Both the position numbers and the translations under genes were made by a program. A DNA stretch of 64,000 bases from Alectoria sarmentosa (taxonomy: Eukaryota; Ascomycota; Lecanoromycetes; Lecanorales; Parmeliaceae). Below the pieces are notes generated by a model that was not told the origin of the DNA, did not search any database, and was given only the letters and a program-made list of their open reading frames with translations. The stretch spans positions 27,640 to 91,639 of the forward strand of contig WOGZ01000125.1 of the NCBI GenBank assembly GCA_009733775.1, in the 5' to 3' direction. Numbering within the stretch: the stretch's first letter is position 1; the number at the start of each line of letters is the position of its first letter. Positions 58,385 to 64,000 of the stretch are shown here, piece after piece.

Positions 58385-58933
58385 CTTCAAGTAGGTGGTG
58401 CAAATACCGGAACCAGTAAAATTTCCCGTATTTGAGGAGGGATTGAGGCTTGCTCTAGATCCCGTCTGCGCCTACGATGAGGTCAAGTCCTTTCTTGATG
58501 CCATTGGCGAACTAAAGATTCAAGTCCCCATCAACGTTTCTGACCCGGCAACCCTGGTGGATAGATTCCTTGGGCAAGGGCTCCAGCAAGATTAAACGTA
58601 GTCTTTGCCCATCAATCTCAGGCCTCCCCTGTGAGGTACTTGACGTTGTGCCACGGAAGCAGGTGTAGTAAACCCTATTCTTGTTACAGACCTTGATGGC
58701 CTCCCCGTCCAAGCGGGTGTGCTTGAAAATTTTATCGTAGAGCCCATATTTACGCAAGGTGAACAACCCTGTCTTTTTGTGCAAGTCCAAGTTCTCGCCT
58801 TAGCCTCGAGCGTCAAATGAGTCCGCGATTTTAAATACTGTACAGTAACCTCCGTATCCATATCGAGCCGCGAGCGGGCAAGGACCGAACCAGCTGGGCC
58901 GGCGCCAATGATGGTGATCTTGAAGGGAGCCAT
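58385..58933 (-). pseudogene. decayed FAD-dependent monooxygenase, N-terminal part only
   Basis: Relic of an aromatic-ring hydroxylase/TetX-like monooxygenase. It opens MAPFKITIIGAGPAGSVLA (FAD GxGxxG motif, start 58933), then loses frame near 58840. In the next frame DSFDARG is followed by TAA (58800-58802) where the family has Gln, then LDLHKKTGLFTLRKYGL and GRPEIDGQRLRLILL. Another stop ends this frame at 58512. The DG motif follows as DLIVGADGI, then TAG (58455-58457) where the family has Trp. About 180 of the expected 400 residues are present; the rest is absent. CAA-to-TAA-type changes fit RIP leaking from the nearby AT-rich block, but a simple decay is equally possible. Confidence 0.75.
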
Positions 58934-59297
58934 CAGGTCTTCTGGAGACAGTACGCTTTATTGTAGGACACCTCGTAAAGGACCGTCGAGGACATTGGGG
59001 CGGGAAATGGGGCTTTTTCGAGCGTGCTCTCGACAATCAAGGCTAAAAGACCGGATCATCACTTTGCTAACGTTTTGGCCTTGTCGAGGCGCTTGTCCCC
59101 CGAGATAACACCGCTTCACACCGGTAACATCCCTGAGTCTATCCTCGTGCAAGTTTATCGTAAATGAGGAGGGAGCAAAGAAAAGACGATAGAGATATCT
59201 TGTGGTTCGTATACCCTGAACGGCGTTATGATATTTTATGCTGATCTCCTGGCCAATAATCTGGATATATAATGAAATAGGGAAAATATAATATACA
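58934..59297. other. intergenic region
   Basis: 360 bp between the monooxygenase relic and the tRNA-like gene. The last 60 bp are AT-rich. Nothing else recognised. Confidence 0.4.
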
Positions 59298-59378
59298 GGG
59301 CGTATGGTTTAGTGGTATAATACTCCCTTAGCATTCTATAACTGGGAGGGGTCCCCGGTTCGATTCCGGGTTCGTCCA
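59298..59378 (+). tRNA. tRNA-like gene, anticodon AGC (Ala), with 9-nt intron
   Basis: A cloverleaf can be drawn. The acceptor stem GGGCGTA pairs with TTCGTCC with one T-T mismatch and a G3-U70 wobble. The anticodon stem CTCCC/GGGAG is perfect, and the T-arm CCCGG-TTCGATT-CCGGG is perfect with an intact B box (GGTTCGATTCC). The A box region reads TGGTTTAGTGG. The loop TTAGCA has anticodon AGC; the extra nine bases TTCTATAAC sit at the usual intron place after position 37. A TTTT run follows 10 bp downstream. G3-U70 and AGC both mark alanine, but the body resembles tRNA-Pro, and the D stem pairs poorly. It may be a true tRNA, a remoulded one or a pseudo-tRNA. Confidence 0.6.
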
Positions 59379-59589
59379 AATTTTCTCACATCGTGTGTTG
59401 AGGTGATAAGAAAGAACGAAGTAAAAATTTTGTTGAAGATTTTTTCACCTTCTGCACCAATTGCTTACGTCACAAAGTGACGCCGGCTCGCGGGCGAAAG
59501 AAAAGCCTAGCACGCGCCAAGGAAAGGGCTAAATGACCATCACTAGTCACGATACTCTTCTTTGTTTACGTTCCCTTGAATCTAGCGAC
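59379..59589. other. boundary region before the AT-rich block
   Basis: Normal-composition DNA between the tRNA-like gene and the composition switch, ending near a C-run at 59609-59617. No gene recognised. Confidence 0.4.
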
Positions 59590-59882
59590 ATCCATATTCG
59601 GGATGAAACCCCCCCCCCTACGGCGGACGACGGCTACAATTAGGACAAAACCAAAGACCAAAAAAAAAATTCAGATTTTGAATTTGAATTTGCGATTTCG
59701 AATGAGATATTTATTATTTACATTATATACAATTGTTTATCTTCATACGAATAATATAAATTTTTTCGATTTTATAATAAAATATAATTATAAAAGTTAT
59801 AATGTGATTTATTAATTCGATTAAATTAATTTAAACGATAAAAAAAAGATTATATAATGTTTTAATTTTTTTTCTTTTTTTT

Positions 59883-59885
59883 TCT

Positions 59886-59935
<50 letters not shown>

Positions 59936-60106
59936 TAATATCTTTATAAAGCTTTATACGAAATTGTTTATATATAATTAACTTCGTATAATAATAATAT
60001 TATTATTATATATATATAATATTATCTTTTAAAATTACAATAAATTTTATATTGCAACTTCTTTTATACTTTATACGAAATTAAATTAATATATTTCGTA
60101 CGATAA

Positions 60107-60151
<45 letters not shown>

Positions 60152-60420
60152 CATATATATATATAATATTATTTTTGAAAATTATAATAAATTTTATATT
60201 GCAACTTTCTTTATACTTTATACGAATTAAATTAATATACTTTATATGATAATATTATTATTATTATCATTATTATTATCATTATTATTATCATTATTAT
60301 TATCATTATTATTATTATATATATATTATATTATCTTTTTCATTATTGTTATTTTTCTCTTTTTATACTTTATATAAAGCTGAATTGAATTAATATATTT
60401 CGTACGATAAAAATTTTATT
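59883..60420. repeat. ATT microsatellites within an imperfect tandem repeat
   Basis: Runs of ATT/TTA recur at about 59887-59927, 60105-60150 and 60247-60318, the last with periodic ATC variants. Between them a unit of roughly 110-150 bp is repeated three to four times with changes; shared pieces include ATATATATATAATATTAT, TTTTATATTGCAACTT, TTTATACTTTATACGAA and TATTTCGTACGATAA. No spacer-and-repeat structure of a CRISPR array is present. Confidence 0.8.
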
Positions 60421-62339
60421 TTATAAAACGTTATTATTATTATTATCGCTTTTGCGATAATCGATTCGAATTTTTATCTTTAAATTATTACGAGCGTATT
60501 TTATATTTTTAATAGGGCTGACTTTTTTTTAATATCACATTTCTTTGATATTACTCGATTGAACTTAACGTGACTTAATAAAGACATTTATTTTTATATA
60601 AATGCTTTTTTTCTATATATATATTTTTTTCTCACTTAATTGTTTTATTTAATACACTCATATAATATGACTTTATATTAATTTTAACATTATAATTAAA
60701 TCATCTCATTCATTTCATTTATATTAATTAACGAATTCAAAGAATCGTGCTAATAGAGACTTTATCAAAATATAAAAACTATTAAAATATCGTATTTTTG
60801 AATTAAATCATTTACGATAATTAAAATTCGAATAATTCGCATCGAGATAACGATTCGTCTCGTTAATAATAACGAATATAAAAAAAATATTAAAACATTT
60901 ATTTGATTAGCGAATCGAAAAAAATAATTACACATTATTTTTATATAATTCAAGTTAAGACAATATCGATTATATCGTTCGAAAGATCATTATTAGAGAT
61001 ATTCAAATTTTTCACGACATCATTATCGAATAAGAAATCACGATTTTATAATCTTTTAAAGTTTTTCTTTTTCATTTCGCATTACAAAGTTTTCTCGCAT
61101 AAAGTTAACGACGATATAATAAATATTCTTTACATAAATAACGAAATTGAAAAAACGTTATTCAATTAACATATTGTTTTCACGAAAGTTTAATAAATAA
61201 ATAAACGACTGAATAGCACCCTTTGTTGTTTTTTATATGTTAAAATCAAATTTCTTTGTCACACGAAAATCATTAAACATATTAAATGAGAAATGTTAAC
61301 ATTCTTCTTTATTATAATATTTTTTAATATTACATTTTTCGAAATATTTAAATTTCTCTCCTTTTTTTTCTCTTTTATTTTCTTTTTTATCGATAATCTT
61401 TATCGAAATGAAAAGAATAAATCACATTTAAGATCTTTTGAATAAAATTAATAAACGTTATATTTCAATCATATTTGAAAACCTCGAAAACCTTTTTCAA
61501 TAATATAAGTTAAATTTATAATACATTTTTATTAATGAGCAGCTATTACATTGAGCGAAAATTACATTTATGAAATTTCTTAATATGTTGAATCAATTTC
61601 GTTTGAAACGAGACGATTTTCGCGAATTTTCATTTCATTTTCATAAGGTTATTATCGATAAAGACGAGATCATAAATTTTTTACATCAATCGAAACAAAT
61701 AATTCAATAATCGAATAACATCGCTCGTGATTAATAAAAGCAAATAACATAATTGTAACGAAAAATCAATATAATAAAACTTCAATTATTGAAAAAGAAT
61801 TTAAAGAAGGATTTAAAAAACGAATTTTTTTTATAATAAATTCAAAAATCGACCTATATTAAAAAAGAATAAATCTTTCAAATTATTTGATTCTTTTGTT
61901 TTTATAAATGAAAAGAATCTTATATAAAACGATTAATCTTTCAAAATAAATCACAAATTTATTATCAATTATGATTGATATTTTATTACTGAGTTCAAAT
62001 TAATTTATATCATTTTTAAATTAAAAGAAAAAGTTTCAAACCAAATTATAAAACGTCGATTGAAAAATTGTTTAAACTCATATCAATTTTATAAAAAAAT
62101 AATGAATAATTTAATCGACATTTATGAGAACTTTAATCAATAAAACAATGTTAAATGACAATATGATTTCCTTCAATAAAATATCATATCTTTCATAAAA
62201 TTTTACGTCGACTTTATTCGATTTAATCAAATCATCGATAAAGATAAAGATAATATAATATAACATTTACGTTTGAAGATTCATGAAAGTTTACGAAAGA
62301 ATTGAGACGCATATAAAAATTTCAACGAATTAACATTTG
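60421..62339. other. AT-rich sequence, probable decayed repeat
   Basis: No coding frame survives; short frames such as 60903-61169 have no recognisable domain. Position just upstream of gag-like sequence suggests 5' parts of the retroelement (LTR and early gag), but LTR ends were not found. Confidence 0.4.
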
Positions 62340-64000
62340 TTAAAAAGTATTTACGAAAATTGAACAACATTCAGCGTGTTGAATATGAAGAAAAGTTTAA
62401 AATATTCACATTTAAAATTACATTCTTAATAAGAAAATTAATTATTTTAACAATGAGAATTATTCGCATTATAATAACATTTATAAAATTTATTATATCG
62501 ATTTCATTTATTAAAGTTAAAATCGAAGTCGATGTTAAAAAGTTTATATGTTATAATTGTAATTAAGTTGAACACATTAAGCGTGATTGTTTTTAATCGA
62601 ATAAGAAAATTATTCGAATGCATATTATAAAAATGAATAATAATGATGACGATGACTTTGAAGACTTTTTGAATAACTCGAGAAAAGATTAACCTCTTTT
62701 AAAATTATGATAAAAGATAATATAAATGTGTGTTTAGCGAATATTTCAAATGATCTTTTAATATGACGTTTCTTTCGAATAACAATTACGTTATCATCAT
62801 AAAATCGATAAATGATATTTACGAATTCTCTTATAAATTGCGAATGCATTAAGATTTACATCGTCATTAATGAAATTATCGTATTTAAAATATGTAAACG
62901 CTTACAAATCGAGCTTTATTTTCTTTTTAAATTAAAATCATTATGAGATTATGATGAACGATTATTTAAACAATTTATCATTTATTGTTTCTTATTTATT
63001 TTGAATATACACGATTATAAAAAAGAATCTTATTTTATTCTTATCGCTTCGTTAAAATAACACGATTTAATTTTCGAAAAGTTATAAATGAATAAGTATA
63101 AAGTAATATTCGATATGTTAAAAGATAAAATGTTGTTTGTATTTAAACGATATAAATATAACGACAATAAGATATCAACATCTAAAAATCTATCGTTTTT
63201 ATTAAAAACATTATCTGTTATTATTACACGATCTTTTAAATTTATTATTAAAAATGAATCGAATAAAAATAATTTCGATATGAATCATTTCAAAGACATT
63301 TCAAATAGAAAAAGATCGACATCAACACTTAAAGCATTTAAAGAAAAGATGATAAAGAAGTTTGATTTTATCGATATTGCTGAAATTGACGCATCGATTT
63401 ATTATTATTTAATTTAAAATAAAAAAAACAAGCTCTTTTCTTTGATAATAAATGAGATTTACGATATTTTCAATGAATCTTTCGAGATTATATCACAATT
63501 ATAACGAAATAATCGCATATTAATTAATAAATCATATTTATGCGACTTCGAAATCAAATATAAGAAATGTTATAAATTATATATATCGAAAAACGTTTAA
63601 ATCAATAATGCTGAGATCCTCACTTCTTAAAAGATGTTTAATAAACTTTTTATGAACTATTATAATTATGCAAATGTTTTTAATAAATCATAAATAAATA
63701 TATTATCTTCACATCGTTTTTATAATCACAAATTGAAATTTGTTGAGAGAGCAAACAAAAATGTATTATTTAAAAATCGAATTTATTCATTATCAGGTTA
63801 TAAACTCGAACAAATCAAAAAATATTTAAACGAATATCTTAAAAAAGAATTTATCGTATCTAATTATGTTTCATTTATTTCATTTGTTTTATTTATTAAA
63901 AAATCAAATGAAGATTTACGATTTTATGTAAATTATCGAAAATTGAACGTTATTATCAAAAGAAATCGATATTTTATTTCATTAATAAATGAGATTTTAA
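62340..64000 (+). mobile_element. Ty3/Gypsy LTR retrotransposon relic with stops, cut by window edge
   Basis: Gag-to-pol order is readable on the + strand. A CCHC zinc knuckle (C-x2-C-x4-H-x4-C) lies at about 62548-62590 as CYNCN, a TAA, then VEHIKRDC. A spacer-like frame follows at 63088-63414 (MNKYKVIFDMLKDKMLFVF, IDIAEIDASIYYYLI). The start of the reverse transcriptase is at about 63780-64000: IYSLSGYKLEQIKKYLNEY, KSNEDLRFYVNYRKLNVI and RYFISLINEIL, matching the Gypsy RT pattern before the catalytic YxDD, which would lie beyond the window. TAA/TAG stops break every part, several where Gln or Trp would be expected, so it is inactive. The window ends inside RT. Confidence 0.8.

Larger units (their letters stand above)
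59590..64000. other. AT-rich block, RIP-like composition
   Basis: From about 59.6 kb to the window edge the DNA is overwhelmingly A/T. Remaining C is mostly in CG or TC context, while CA is scarce and TA abundant, the mark of repeat-induced point mutation (CpA to TpA). No intact gene is seen. It contains tandem repeats and a Ty3/Gypsy relic, listed separately. Confidence 0.75.

Noticed and set aside
58395..58595. 66-residue plus-strand frame
   Set aside because: The opposite strand reads as the decayed FAD-monooxygenase with its DG motif, so the plus frame is a shadow.
59883..60420. Possible CRISPR-like array
   Set aside because: The repeats are ATT microsatellites in diverged tandem units, with no regular spacers, in a eukaryotic genome.

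Overview
The window is nuclear DNA of a filamentous ascomycete (Pezizomycotina). The genes are split by short introns of about 45-75 nt with GT-AG ends. Neighbours are densely packed on both strands. The gene set is typical of moulds: hymA, NMA111, an RmtB/PRMT3-type methyltransferase, an INCENP/Sli15 protein, a NACHT-WD40 NLR and fungal transcription factor domains. A class such as Leotiomycetes is only a guess. All exon joins below were worked out by hand from splice signals, reading frame and family conservation; no transcript data were available.

Left part (1-30.3 kb) is a conserved housekeeping block: a mitochondrial-type acyl-CoA dehydrogenase (-), INCENP/Sli15 (+), an SS18/SSXT-like Gln/His-rich protein (-), histidinol-phosphate aminotransferase (+), a large J-domain protein (+), the HtrA-like nuclear protease Nma111 (-), an FSH1-type serine hydrolase (+), a cytochrome b561-domain membrane protein (-), the Mo25 homologue hymA (-), a PRMT3-type arginine methyltransferase with a C2H2 zinc finger (+), and a fungal transcription factor whose zinc cluster appears degenerate (-).

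Middle part (31.7-46.3 kb) is accessory in character. It holds a patatin-like phospholipase (-), a diverged protein with three tandem ubiquitin-like domains (+), and an intronless 1583-residue NLR with a SesB-like alpha/beta-hydrolase, a NACHT and WD40 repeats (-). A fructosamine-kinase-family gene interrupted by a single in-frame TAG (+) and an MFS transporter (+) follow. The patatin, ubiquitin-like and NLR genes sit within 11 kb and all belong to families linked to immunity or regulated cell death, so this is the best candidate for an unusual system; a shared function is inference only.

Right part (46.3-64 kb) is gene-poor. It contains an OPT-family transporter, two small putative single-pass membrane proteins (one, at 54.7 kb, only visible after splicing), an intact paralogue of the fructosamine-kinase-family gene that lacks two of the introns of the first copy, a decayed FAD-monooxygenase relic, and an intron-containing tRNA-like gene with anticodon AGC. 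At about 59.6 kb the composition switches abruptly to very AT-rich DNA. It holds ATT microsatellite/tandem repeats and, from about 62.3 kb to the window edge, a Ty3/Gypsy retrotransposon on the + strand full of TAA/TAG stops. The pattern fits repeat-induced point mutation (RIP).
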